DNA of 64,000 nucleotides from Gemmatimonadota bacterium (GTDB lineage Bacteria; Gemmatimonadota; Gemmatimonadetes; Longimicrobiales; Gaopeijiaceae): NCBI GenBank assembly GCA_007130605.1, contig SLSF01000161.1, positions 1-64,000 on the forward strand, given 5' to 3'. Under the pieces are notes generated by a model that did no database searches, was not told the origin of the DNA, and was given only the letters and a program-made list of their open reading frames with translations. This document shows positions 15,071 to 22,425 of the stretch, piece by piece. A program made the translations under genes and the position numbers. Numbering within the stretch: position 1 is the stretch's first letter; each line of letters opens with the position of its first letter.

Positions 15071-16482
15071 CTGATCCCACCTGGGTCTCGATCCTGCCCC
15101 CGGTCCTGGCCATCATCCTGGCGATCTGGACCCGACAGGTCTACCTCTCGCTGGCGGCGGGCATCTGGATGGGATGGATGATCGTCGAGGGCTGGAACCC
15201 CATGAGCGGGCTGGGGACGGCCATCGAGGAGACCATCGCGGTCCTGGCCAGTGCCGGGAACGCCAATGTGATCCTCTTCACCCTGGTCATCGGGTCACTC
15301 ATCGCCACCATCGAGACGTCGGGCGGGGTGCGGGGCTTCGTCCACTTCCTGGAGACCCGGGAGTGGGTGAACAATCCCAGGCGGTCGCAGATGCTCGCCT
15401 GGATCACCGGGGTCATCATCTTCATCGAGTCCAACATCACGGTGCTGGTGGCCGGCTCGGTGGCGCGCCCCCTCTTCGACCGCTTCCGGATCTCCCGCGA
15501 GAAGCTCGCCTACATCATCGACACCACCTCGGCGGCAGTCTGCATCCTGATCCCCCTCAATGCGTGGGGGGCCTACAACCTGGGAATCCTCGACTCGCTG
15601 GGGGTGGAGGACCCCCTGGGAGTCTTCGTGGGCGCCATTCCCCTGAACTTCTACGCCCTTGCCGCCCTCTTCCTGGCCCTCGCCGTCATCATCTGGAAGA
15701 TCGACCTGGGGCCCATGCGGAAGGCCGAGAAGCGGACCGCCGACGGCGAGGTCCTCTGGCCCGATGCGCAGCCCATGATCGACGAGTCCATCCTCTCGCC
15801 GGAGCCGGAGGGGCGGATTCCTCCCCGGGCCCGGAACATGATCATTCCCATCGTGGTCATGGTCCTCATGATGCCGGTGGGGCTCTGGATCACCGGCGAG
15901 GGAGACCTCCGGGCCGGGTCGGGTGCGACCTCGGTGCTCTGGGCGGTCATGTCGGCGCTGGCGGTCCTCTGGATCCTCCTCCTGGCGCAGAAGGGGAGCA
16001 CGGTGGACGAACTGACCCGGACGGGGCTCAAGGGAGCCGGCGGGCTGGTGCCCCTGGCGCTGATCCTCCTCCTGGCCCTCGCCCTGGGCGATGTGGCGGG
16101 CGCGCTGGGGACCGGGGCGTATGTGGCGCAGGTGACCGAGGGGCTCCTCCCTCCGGTGATCTTCCTTCCCCTGGTCTTCCTGGTGTCGGCGGGGATCGCC
16201 TTCTCCACCGGAACGAGCTGGGGGACCTTCGCCATCATGCTCCCCATCGCGGTGCCGGCCGCCATGACCATGGGCCTTCCCCTCTCCCCCTTCGTGGCCG
16301 CCGTGCTCTCGGGGGGGATCTTCGGGGACCACTCCTCCCCCATCTCCGACACCACCATCATCTCGTCGATGGCTGCGGCCACCGATCACATCGACCATGT
16401 GCGGACCCAGCTCCCCTACGCCTCGTTGGCGGCGCTGGTGGCCACCGTGGGATTCATGGTGGTGGGATGGGGGATGGGATGA
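15067..16482 (+). CDS. NhaC-family Na+/H+ antiporter-like transporter
   Basis: The 471-residue integral membrane protein has about 11-12 hydrophobic segments, starting with ILPPVLAIILAIWTRQVYLSLAAGIWMG. Conserved polar blocks of the NhaC/ArsB superfamily are visible: GGVRGF near residue 88, TSAAVCILIPLNAWGAY, FSTGTSWGTFAIMLPIAVP and GIFGDHSSPISDTTIISSMAA near the C-terminus. Family members exchange Na+ for H+, or take up organic anions such as malate with Na+/H+; the substrate is not certain here. It starts with the ATGA overlap on mpg. A hairpin ten bases after its stop probably ends the transcript. Confidence 0.83.
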   Translation: MTDPTWVSILPPVLAIILAIWTRQVYLSLAAGIWMGWMIVEGWNPMSGLGTAIEETIAVLASAGNANVILFTLVIGSLIATIETSGGVRGFVHFLETREWVNNPRRSQMLAWITGVIIFIESNITVLVAGSVARPLFDRFRISREKLAYIIDTTSAAVCILIPLNAWGAYNLGILDSLGVEDPLGVFVGAIPLNFYALAALFLALAVIIWKIDLGPMRKAEKRTADGEVLWPDAQPMIDESILSPEPEGRIPPRARNMIIPIVVMVLMMPVGLWITGEGDLRAGSGATSVLWAVMSALAVLWILLLAQKGSTVDELTRTGLKGAGGLVPLALILLLALALGDVAGALGTGAYVAQVTEGLLPPVIFLPLVFLVSAGIAFSTGTSWGTFAIMLPIAVPAAMTMGLPLSPFVAAVLSGGIFGDHSSPISDTTIISSMAAATDHIDHVRTQLPYASLAALVATVGFMVVGWGMG

Positions 16483-16492
16483 GGACCGGGCA

Positions 16493-16519
16493 CCGGCGTT
16501 CGGGGTAGCCCGAAGCCGG
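16493..16519 (+). terminator. Hairpin after the antiporter gene, no U-tract
   Basis: CCGGC-G-TTCGGG (16493-16504) pairs with CCCGAAGCCGG (16509-16519) around a GTAG loop with one bulged G: 11 base pairs. It begins ten bases after the stop codon and is followed by a purine-rich stretch, so termination would have to be Rho-assisted or U-independent. Nothing else is seen in the gap before etfB. Confidence 0.5.
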
Positions 16520-16590
16520 CCGGAAAGGCCCGGAGCAGCAGCTGAAGAACCATCGAAGAAAAGACGAACCTGAACCGCTGGAGTCCTTTC

Positions 16591-17340
16591 GTGAACATCA
16601 TAGTCTGTGTAAAGCGGGTGCCCGACACCGAGACCCGGATCCGGGTGGGCGGCGACGGGCAATCCATCGATCCCTCGGGAGTCAAGTACGTGGTCTCTCC
16701 CTACGATGAGTTCGCCGTGGAGGCTGCGCTTCGCCTTCGCGAGGCCAATGGTGCGGGCGAGGTGACGGTGGTGACCCTGGGCGACGACGCGTCCCAGGAC
16801 GCCCTCCGGAACGCCCTCGCCATGGGAGCCGACAAGGCCCTCCTCCTCCAGGGTGAGGTCACCCAGGACGGCCTGGCCACGGCCCGGGCCCTCGCCGCCG
16901 AGATCGGGGAGCAGGACGCGCCCCTGGTCCTTCTCGGCGTGAAGGCCGCCGACGACGACCAGCAGCAGGTGGGCCCCATGCTCGCCACCCTCCTGGATCG
17001 CCCCTGTGTCACCGGCGTCTCCAACTTCGAGCTGAAGGACGGGGTGGCGGTGTGCCGGCGCGAGGTGGAGGGGGGGCACCAGGAGGTGGAGGTGGACCTT
17101 CCGGCGGTCCTCACCATCACCAAGGGCGAGTTCGAGCCCCGCTACGCCTCCCTGAAGGGGATCATGGCGGCGAAGCGGAAGCCCCTCGACAAGAAGGAGG
17201 CGGCGGTGGCCGAGTCCCGGCTCCGCGTGACGACGATGGAGCTTCCGCCCGAGCGGGAGGGAGGACGGATCGTGGGCGAGGGACCCGACGCGGTTCCCGA
17301 GCTGGTGCGACTCCTCCGCGAAGAGGCCAACGTTCTCTGA
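16591..17340 (+). CDS. etfB: Electron transfer flavoprotein beta subunit
   Basis: EtfB pairs with EtfA to carry electrons from acyl-CoA and other dehydrogenases to the quinone pool. The 249-residue product begins NIIVCVKRVPDTETRIRV, has the AMP/NAD-binding region (SPYDEFAVEAALRLRE, VTLGDDASQDALRNALAMGADKALLL) and ends with the GIMAAKRKPLDKK block typical of EtfB. It uses a GTG start. It lies 67 bases before etfA, so the two are a standard co-transcribed pair. Confidence 0.95.
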   Translation: MNIIVCVKRVPDTETRIRVGGDGQSIDPSGVKYVVSPYDEFAVEAALRLREANGAGEVTVVTLGDDASQDALRNALAMGADKALLLQGEVTQDGLATARALAAEIGEQDAPLVLLGVKAADDDQQQVGPMLATLLDRPCVTGVSNFELKDGVAVCRREVEGGHQEVEVDLPAVLTITKGEFEPRYASLKGIMAAKRKPLDKKEAAVAESRLRVTTMELPPEREGGRIVGEGPDAVPELVRLLREEANVL

Positions 17341-17407
17341 TTCCGTTCCCCCACCAGGGGGACACCCGCAATCGTGATCCACGAATTCGAAGGAAGGAGC
17401 TCCTACG

Positions 17408-18397
17408 ATGTCCGATGTACTCGCAGTCGTTGAACAGAAGGACGGTGCACTCCGGGGGACCGCTCGGGAGGTGGTGACCGCCGCCGCCGCATTGGCGGCC
17501 GAACTCGGAGGCCAGGTCCATGCCCTGGTGCTCGGAGGACCGGGGACCGCCGACGGGGTCGACGGCCTCGGGGCCTTCGGGGCCGAGGTGGTGAAGGTCG
17601 CCGAGCACGCCGCCCTCGCCGAGTACCATCCCGACGGCTATGCGGCCGTCGTCTCCCGCCTGGCCCGTGAGGGTGGCTATGGGGCCGTCCTCTTCGCCGC
17701 CACCGGCGAGGGGAAGGACCTCTCGCCCCGGGTCGCCGCCCACCTCGATGTGCCCCTGGCGGCCGATGTCACCGGTCTGACGGTGGACGACGGCACGGTG
17801 GTGGCGACGCGCCCCATCTATGCCGGCAAGGCCTTCACCCAGGTGGCCGTGGAGGCGTCTCCTGCGCTGGTCTCCATCCGGCCCAATGTCTTCCAGCCGG
17901 CCGAGCGTGCGGCTGCCGGGACGGTGGAGACGGTGGAGGTCACCGAGGACTCCTCCACCTGGCCCACCCGGGTCGTCTCCTTCACCCAGACCGGGGGAGA
18001 CATTCCCGATGTGGCCGAGGCGTCGGTGGTGGTCTCGGGGGGGCGCGGGATGAAAGACCCCGAGAACTGGGCACTCCTGGAGGAACTCCGGGCCGCGCTG
18101 GGAGACGCCGCGGGGCTGGGAGCTTCGAGGGCGGTGGTGGATGCCGGCTGGCGTCCCCATGGAGAGCAGGTGGGCCAGACCGGAAAGACGGTGGCCCCCC
18201 GCCTCTACTTCGCCATCGGGATCTCCGGGGCGATCCAGCACCTGGCCGGAATGCGGACCGCGGGGACCATCGTCGCCGTGAACCGCGACGCCGACGCGCC
18301 CATCTTCAAGGTGGCCGACTACGGGATCGTCGGGGACCTCTTCGAGGTGCTCCCTCGTCTCACCGAGGAAGTCCGGAGCCTGCGCGACGGAGCCTGA
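17408..18397 (+). CDS. etfA: Electron transfer flavoprotein alpha subunit
   Basis: EtfA binds the FAD of the ETF heterodimer. The 329-residue product has an N-terminal alpha/beta domain and the C-terminal FAD domain with GGRGMKDPENW, GASRAVVDAGWRPHGEQVGQTGKTVAPRLYFAIGISGAIQHLAGM and VNRDADAPIFKVADYGIVGD. These are the hallmark EtfA blocks and are intact. GGAAGGAG precedes the ATG. With acetyl-CoA synthetase and the acyl-CoA ligase elsewhere in the window it suggests acyl-CoA oxidation, though no acyl-CoA dehydrogenase is present here. Confidence 0.95.
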   Translation: MSDVLAVVEQKDGALRGTAREVVTAAAALAAELGGQVHALVLGGPGTADGVDGLGAFGAEVVKVAEHAALAEYHPDGYAAVVSRLAREGGYGAVLFAATGEGKDLSPRVAAHLDVPLAADVTGLTVDDGTVVATRPIYAGKAFTQVAVEASPALVSIRPNVFQPAERAAAGTVETVEVTEDSSTWPTRVVSFTQTGGDIPDVAEASVVVSGGRGMKDPENWALLEELRAALGDAAGLGASRAVVDAGWRPHGEQVGQTGKTVAPRLYFAIGISGAIQHLAGMRTAGTIVAVNRDADAPIFKVADYGIVGDLFEVLPRLTEEVRSLRDGA

Positions 18398-18411
18398 GGG
18401 AGAAGTCGGAG

Positions 18412-18448
18412 CTGGGTGGTCGGCCCCATGTCAGGGCCGGCCGCCCAG
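18412..18448. terminator. Bidirectional hairpin between convergent etfA and the M23 gene
   Basis: The two arms (18412-18426 and 18434-18448) form a 15-bp stem of 13 Watson-Crick and two G-T pairs; the loop (18427-18433) contains the stop codon of the M23 gene. It serves the ends of both genes. Neither side has a U-tract. Confidence 0.55.
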
Positions 18449-18904
18449 GAAGTGGACAGGATCCACCGGACGGCCTCCCTTCCAGATCTCGAAATGGAGA
18501 TTGGGGCCGGTCACATTTCCGGTGGCGCCACTGGTACCGATCCGTGCCCGGTGCTCCACCTGTGCGCCGGTGGAGACCTCGATCCGGTCCAGGTGGGCGT
18601 AGACCGAGAGGATCCCCCGGGAGTGCTCGAGCCAGATGACATTCCCGTAGCCCGACATGGTTCCGGCGAAACGGACCCGGCCGGGAAGGACGGCGTGCAC
18701 CGGTGTGCCCACGGGAAGGGGGATGTCGACCCCGTGGTGCACCGAGGGAAGGGTGCCCATGAAGCGCATCCCGAACGGCGAAGAGATCTGCCCCTGCACC
18801 GGCCAGTGGGGGATCGAACATCCCGCCATGAGGAGTGCCGCCAGGAGGGTGCAGCTTCGTCCGGCCCAGCGTCGCCGGGTCGAGCGCGGACGGGGGGAGG
18901 GCAT
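18431..18904 (-). CDS. M23 (LytM-type) peptidase lipoprotein
   Basis: The 157-residue product has an N-terminal leader with a lipobox (LLMAGCS), so it is probably lipid-anchored. Its M23 domain keeps the metal ligands: HHGVDIPLPVGTPVHA (His-x3-Asp), VYAHLDRIEVSTGAQVEH and GPNLHFEIWKGGRPVDP (HxH). It should therefore be an active peptidoglycan endopeptidase, unlike the degenerate EnvC-like protein at 35756-36994. The ATG at 18904 opens the lipoprotein leader. The gene follows the barrel protein gene by two bases. Confidence 0.86.
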   Translation of the reverse strand: MPSPRPRSTRRRWAGRSCTLLAALLMAGCSIPHWPVQGQISSPFGMRFMGTLPSVHHGVDIPLPVGTPVHAVLPGRVRFAGTMSGYGNVIWLEHSRGILSVYAHLDRIEVSTGAQVEHRARIGTSGATGNVTGPNLHFEIWKGGRPVDPVHFLGGRP

Positions 18905-18906
18905 GG

Positions 18907-19608
18907 TCAGCGGCGAAGCGAAAGGCCGAGGCTCAGGGCCGGGACGGCGGCCCACTCCTGGTCGGGTACCGTCTGGCCGATCTGTTCGGAGCCCGCCTGC
19001 ATGAAGGCTTCGGGGGTGCCCAGCTTCCAGTAGTGGACCGAGAGTTCAGCCCGGATCGAGATGCTCTCGGTGGGGATCCAGCGGGTCCCCGCCCCCAGGG
19101 TCCCCAGGAAGGACGGGCCGAAGGAGAAACGGACCGACTCGGGGATCTCCTCCTCCAGCTCATCCCGGCCACGGAAGTCACCCACCACCCCGCCTCCTGC
19201 GGTCAGGAAGGGTGCGAGGCCATGCCAGGTCCGGTCGCCGGTGAGGGTGAAGCGGAGTCGGCCCTCGATTGCCCCGACGAAGGCATCGGCCATGCCCAGG
19301 TCGTCGATGCCCTCCTCTTCGCCGGGCACCCGGATCTTCCGGTCGGTGGGGAAGAGGAAGCCGGAAACCTCCATGCCCAGGGGGCCCGAAAGGTTGTACG
19401 CGAAGCGGGCTCCCATGGCGATCCCGTCTCCCGGACCCAGCTCGAGGGCGCCCCGGTTCTCCTGGATCAACCCCGCGAAGACCCCGAATTCCCGCGGCTG
19501 GTCGATGAAGGCGTAGGGGGAGGTGATGGTCTGGGCTTCGGCCGCCCCCGGGTGGAGGACGAGGAGGAGAGGGAGGAGGAGGAGGGCAGTGGGGAGTCGG
19601 TTGCGCAT
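18907..19608 (-). CDS. Outer-membrane beta-barrel-like protein of unknown role
   Basis: The 233-residue product has a signal peptide (MRNRLPTALLLLPLLLVLHPGAAEAQ, cleaved after AEA) and then amphipathic strands such as GVFAGLIQENRG, GIAMGARFAYNLSGPLGMEVSG, GRLRFTLTG, LAPFLTAGGGVVGDF and SISIRAELSVHYW. It ends in a strand finishing SLRR. This fits an 8-strand OmpA- or Porin-like barrel. The ATG at 19608 is picked because it begins the signal peptide; 24 upstream in-frame residues lack such character. It is upstream of, and two bases from, the M23 gene. Confidence 0.68.
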   Translation of the reverse strand: MRNRLPTALLLLPLLLVLHPGAAEAQTITSPYAFIDQPREFGVFAGLIQENRGALELGPGDGIAMGARFAYNLSGPLGMEVSGFLFPTDRKIRVPGEEEGIDDLGMADAFVGAIEGRLRFTLTGDRTWHGLAPFLTAGGGVVGDFRGRDELEEEIPESVRFSFGPSFLGTLGAGTRWIPTESISIRAELSVHYWKLGTPEAFMQAGSEQIGQTVPDQEWAAVPALSLGLSLRR

Positions 19609-19722
19609 GAGGGGGAGTCGGCCGGTTGATCGGGCGCGTGGCCCGGCTGGGAATCGAGGATCTGGAATGTGGCGTGCCAAGGAAGCTACCCTTCGGGGAT
19701 GGGCCCCATCAAGGCGCCGGGT

Positions 19723-19751
19723 TTGACTCGGGCTGCCCGGGTGAACAGATT
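19723..19751 (+). promoter_or_regulatory. Weak candidate promoter of the SH3-domain gene
   Basis: TTGACT (19723-19728), 17 bases, CAGATT (19746-19751) with an AT-rich GATTTTTA run around the -10 position. The spacer contains a CGGG...CCCG dyad. Only three of six -10 bases match the consensus. Confidence 0.3.
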
Positions 19752-19829
19752 TTTACCGGGGGAGACCCCTTCGCCACGAGGTGGTAACCCGCCTCGTCCG
19801 GTCTGTTTCCCGCCAACCCGGTGTGGACG

Positions 19830-20834
19830 ATGTCCATGAAGACCCTCCCGCTACCACTCGCAGTCGCCCTCTTACTACTCTTCCCTCTCCTGGTGGAGGC
19901 CCAGATGGCGACGGTGGTCGCCGAGGAGAATGTTCGCGCCGATCCCAATGGCATCATCATCGGCCAGCTCCACCAGGGGACCCCGGTTCGGGTGGTGGAG
20001 TCTGCCGACGGATGGAGCCGCATCACTTTCGAGGGGGTGGTCTGGATCCCCTCGCTTCAGACCCGCGACGGAGGAGAGTTCGACCTCATCGTCTCCGCCG
20101 AGGAGGGAGAGAACCTGAGGGCGGAGCCCCAGGGCCGGATCATCGGGCACCTGGGCTCCGGGACCCTCCTGGTGGAACGGGGCCGGACGCCGGGCTGGGT
20201 CGAGGTGGAGCGCACCGCCTGGATCTGGAGCGCCTCCATCGAGTCCACCGGCGAGCCGGCTGCCGCCCCGGAGCCGGCGGCCGAATCCCCGTCGGTCCCC
20301 GACACCCCTGCAGACGACCGCTGGATCCGTGCAGGCGCCGGAGGGAGCGCGGTCCTCACCGCACCCGATGGCGACACCCTGGGGATGGCGAGCGCCGGGC
20401 GGGAGCTCCAGGTGCTCAATCGCGAGGGGAACTGGGCACGGGTCCGGATCGATGGCTGGGTCTGGGCGCCGGAGGAGAGAGAGGAGGACGACGAGGAGGT
20501 GGTGCTCCGTGGCGTCTCTGCCGACGACCTGGCGGCGGAACCCGAACGGTTCCGGGGACGCGTCGTGGAGCTCGAGCTCCAGTTCATCTCGCTGGAGAGG
20601 GCAGAAGCGGTGCGGGCCGACTTCCAGTCGGGCGAACCCTTCCTCCTGACCCGGACTTCGGAACCGAGCCGGACCTTCGTCTATGTGGCGATTCCCGCGT
20701 CGGAACTCGAAGATGCCCAGCGGCTGAGTCCCCTGGCGCGGATCGTCGTGGTGGGACGGGTGCGCACGGGAGCGGCGGCCCTCACCGGAAACCCCGTCCT
20801 CGACCTCCTGGAGATGCGGACGGTCCGGGAATGA
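19830..20834 (+). CDS. Secreted protein with three bacterial SH3-like repeats
   Basis: The 334-residue product starts with a signal peptide (to VEAQ). Three SH3_3-like units follow: TVVAEENVRADPNG to VVWIPSLQ, LIVSAEEGENLRAEPQG to TAWIWSASI, and a diverged one ending DGWVWAPEE. A Pro/Ala/Glu linker separates the second and third. The last 110 residues form a separate beta-rich region (FRGRVVELELQFI to IVVVGRVRTG) that looks OB-like. Such proteins usually bind peptidoglycan or act as periplasmic scaffolds. ATG at 19836 is an alternative start. No partner is evident. Confidence 0.7.
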   Translation: MSMKTLPLPLAVALLLLFPLLVEAQMATVVAEENVRADPNGIIIGQLHQGTPVRVVESADGWSRITFEGVVWIPSLQTRDGGEFDLIVSAEEGENLRAEPQGRIIGHLGSGTLLVERGRTPGWVEVERTAWIWSASIESTGEPAAAPEPAAESPSVPDTPADDRWIRAGAGGSAVLTAPDGDTLGMASAGRELQVLNREGNWARVRIDGWVWAPEEREEDDEEVVLRGVSADDLAAEPERFRGRVVELELQFISLERAEAVRADFQSGEPFLLTRTSEPSRTFVYVAIPASELEDAQRLSPLARIVVVGRVRTGAAALTGNPVLDLLEMRTVRE

Positions 20835-20934
20835 TTCCGGGCTTCCTGAATCTTCCCGCAGGCGAAGACGTAGGGAAGGAAGAGCCGGACCTCGCCATTT
20901 CATCGATGAACTGAATCCTCCCACCCCGGTTTCC

Positions 20935-21798
20935 ATGTACTGCTGGTCGTGTGGCCTCGAACTGGAACGCTCCGAGCGGGTCTGCTCCCGCTGCGGAACG
21001 GCGCGGGCGGGTGCCCCCGAAGGCGCGGCGGTGCCGGCTCGGACCTCCCGCCCCCACCATCCTCCCGCCCAGCTCCGGAGCTGTCCGGCGTGCGGTTTCC
21101 GGGGTGAGGGGATCCCCTACTTTCGTCGAGCGGGAAACCTGGCGCTCCTGACCCTGGCGGCACTTCTCACCTACCTGGTGGGAGGAGCCGTCTACTGGCT
21201 CATCAAGCGGGGGGACCGGGTCTGTCCCTCGTGCGGGCTGAACTGGGAGCGTTCCCGGCCCCTGGGGGGTGGCGGACATGGAGAGCCCTCCGAAGACGCC
21301 TCCCCACCGGCCCCGCGGAACGAAACACCGGCGAAGGTGCCGTCGGCGCCCCCCCACGAGAAGGGGCTCCCGCGGAGCGGAATGCTCCGGCGGATCACCG
21401 GGGCGCTCCTGGGCCTGCCCGCCCTCTTCTTCCTGGGCGTCGCAATCATCGAGGGCCATCCGGTTCCGGCTCTCATCGGTGGGCTCATGGGGCTCACCGG
21501 GGCCGCCAGCTTCGGGTGGGGGTACAACTCGCTCCAGGCACGGCGCGAAGCCCTCCTCCAGCGGCTTCAGCGCCGGGTCCTCCTCCTGGCGAGGGAGCGT
21601 GGGGGACGCCTCACCGCCACCGAGGTGGCCGCCGAACTCGACCTCACCCTCCCGGCGGCCGAACGGGTCCTCCTCTCCCTGGACGATGGCTTCCGGGTTC
21701 GCTCCGATGTGTCGGACGAAGGCCTGCTCTACTTCGAGTTCCCCGAGATCTACCTCACCGAGGGGGGGAATGGCAACGGGCTCGCCGGCAGGTACTGA
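20935..21798 (+). CDS. Zinc-ribbon membrane protein with LITAF-like split ribbon and C-terminal winged helix
   Basis: The 287-residue protein opens with a zinc ribbon (CWSC, CSRC at residues about 3-6 and 18-21). A second CxxC pair (CPAC and CPSC) flanks a hydrophobic segment (NLALLTLAALLTYLVGGAVYWLI), which is the LITAF-like layout in which a membrane-inserted segment sits between zinc-binding knuckles. A disordered Pro-rich stretch, two further hydrophobic segments (GALLGLPALFFLGVAII and ALIGGLMGLTGAASFGWG) and a predicted winged helix (RLTATEVAAELDLTLPAAERVLLSLDD) follow. The function is unknown. Confidence 0.65.
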   Translation: MYCWSCGLELERSERVCSRCGTARAGAPEGAAVPARTSRPHHPPAQLRSCPACGFRGEGIPYFRRAGNLALLTLAALLTYLVGGAVYWLIKRGDRVCPSCGLNWERSRPLGGGGHGEPSEDASPPAPRNETPAKVPSAPPHEKGLPRSGMLRRITGALLGLPALFFLGVAIIEGHPVPALIGGLMGLTGAASFGWGYNSLQARREALLQRLQRRVLLLARERGGRLTATEVAAELDLTLPAAERVLLSLDDGFRVRSDVSDEGLLYFEFPEIYLTEGGNGNGLAGRY

Positions 21799-21902
21799 GA
21801 TCTCCCATCCACCTTCATGCAGGGCGTACGCTTCCCTATCTTTCGGGGACCACTCGCGAGGCGACTTGCGGCGACACGGCCAGCGGAAGGAGGAGAACGG
21901 AG

Positions 21903-22124
21903 ATGCTTCGCGCCTTCACCGATCCCGAGGGAGGGGAGTGGGAGGTGACCCTCGGACGGGAGTCCTGGGGGGCCTTCTTCGCCCTCTTCGTGCCCAGGGG
22001 CAGGGTCGATGGGATCCGACAGACGCTCCTGGAGGCGGACTCGGCCGATGGCGCTTCCCGCGACCTGGCCGGAATGAATGAAGTGGAGCTCCGGAGGCTC
22101 TTCGAGCGCTCGGAACCGAGATGA
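21903..22124 (+). CDS. Small conserved protein, first of a paralogous pair
   Basis: The 73-residue protein has the shape F-x-D-x-EG-x-W-x-V near the start, FFALFVPRG in the middle and MNEVELRRLFER at the end. The downstream 89-residue protein has the same order of motifs, so the two look like a tandem duplication. A strong AGGAGG lies before the ATG. Its stop overlaps the next ATG. No known family is recognised; it looks like a small cytosolic beta-sheet-plus-helix fold. Confidence 0.65.
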   Translation: MLRAFTDPEGGEWEVTLGRESWGAFFALFVPRGRVDGIRQTLLEADSADGASRDLAGMNEVELRRLFERSEPR

Positions 22125-22390
22125 CCACCCGAAACGACGAATCGATGCGAGAGTTCAATGACGAGGAAGGCCGGTCCTGGACGGCGGGGATCGCCGAACG
22201 CGAGGGACTGGACTACAAGGGGCGGTTCCACCTGATCTTCCGGCCCACCGGCCAGGAGGATCCGACGGTGGGGCTCGAGGATGTGCGCTGGAACTCCGAG
22301 AAGACGGCGCTTCGAACCCTCGAGACCATGTCGGGGGTGGAACTGCGACGGCGCCTCCGCTCCGCCCGGGGGCGAGCCGAGGGCGCCTGA
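22121..22390 (+). CDS. Small conserved protein, second of a paralogous pair
   Basis: The 89-residue product resembles its upstream neighbour: MREFNDEEGRSWTA, GRFHLIFRPTG, then a helix with EKTALRTLETMSGVELRRRL. It is coupled to it by an ATGA overlap, which supports joint expression and perhaps a hetero-oligomer. It ends 11 bases before the stop of the convergent dacB. No function is proposed. Confidence 0.65.
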   Translation: MTTRNDESMREFNDEEGRSWTAGIAEREGLDYKGRFHLIFRPTGQEDPTVGLEDVRWNSEKTALRTLETMSGVELRRRLRSARGRAEGA

Positions 22391-22425
22391 CCCCTGCCGG
22401 ACTACCGCACCCCTGCCGGGGTCAG
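22387..22425. terminator. Inverted repeat spanning both stop codons at a convergent gene end
   Basis: CTGACCCC (22387-22394) pairs perfectly with GGGGTCAG (22418-22425). The left arm includes the TGA of the small-protein gene and the 23-base loop includes the TAG of dacB. A direct repeat of CCCCTGCCGG (22391 and 22410) lies inside. No U-tract on either strand. Confidence 0.45.
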
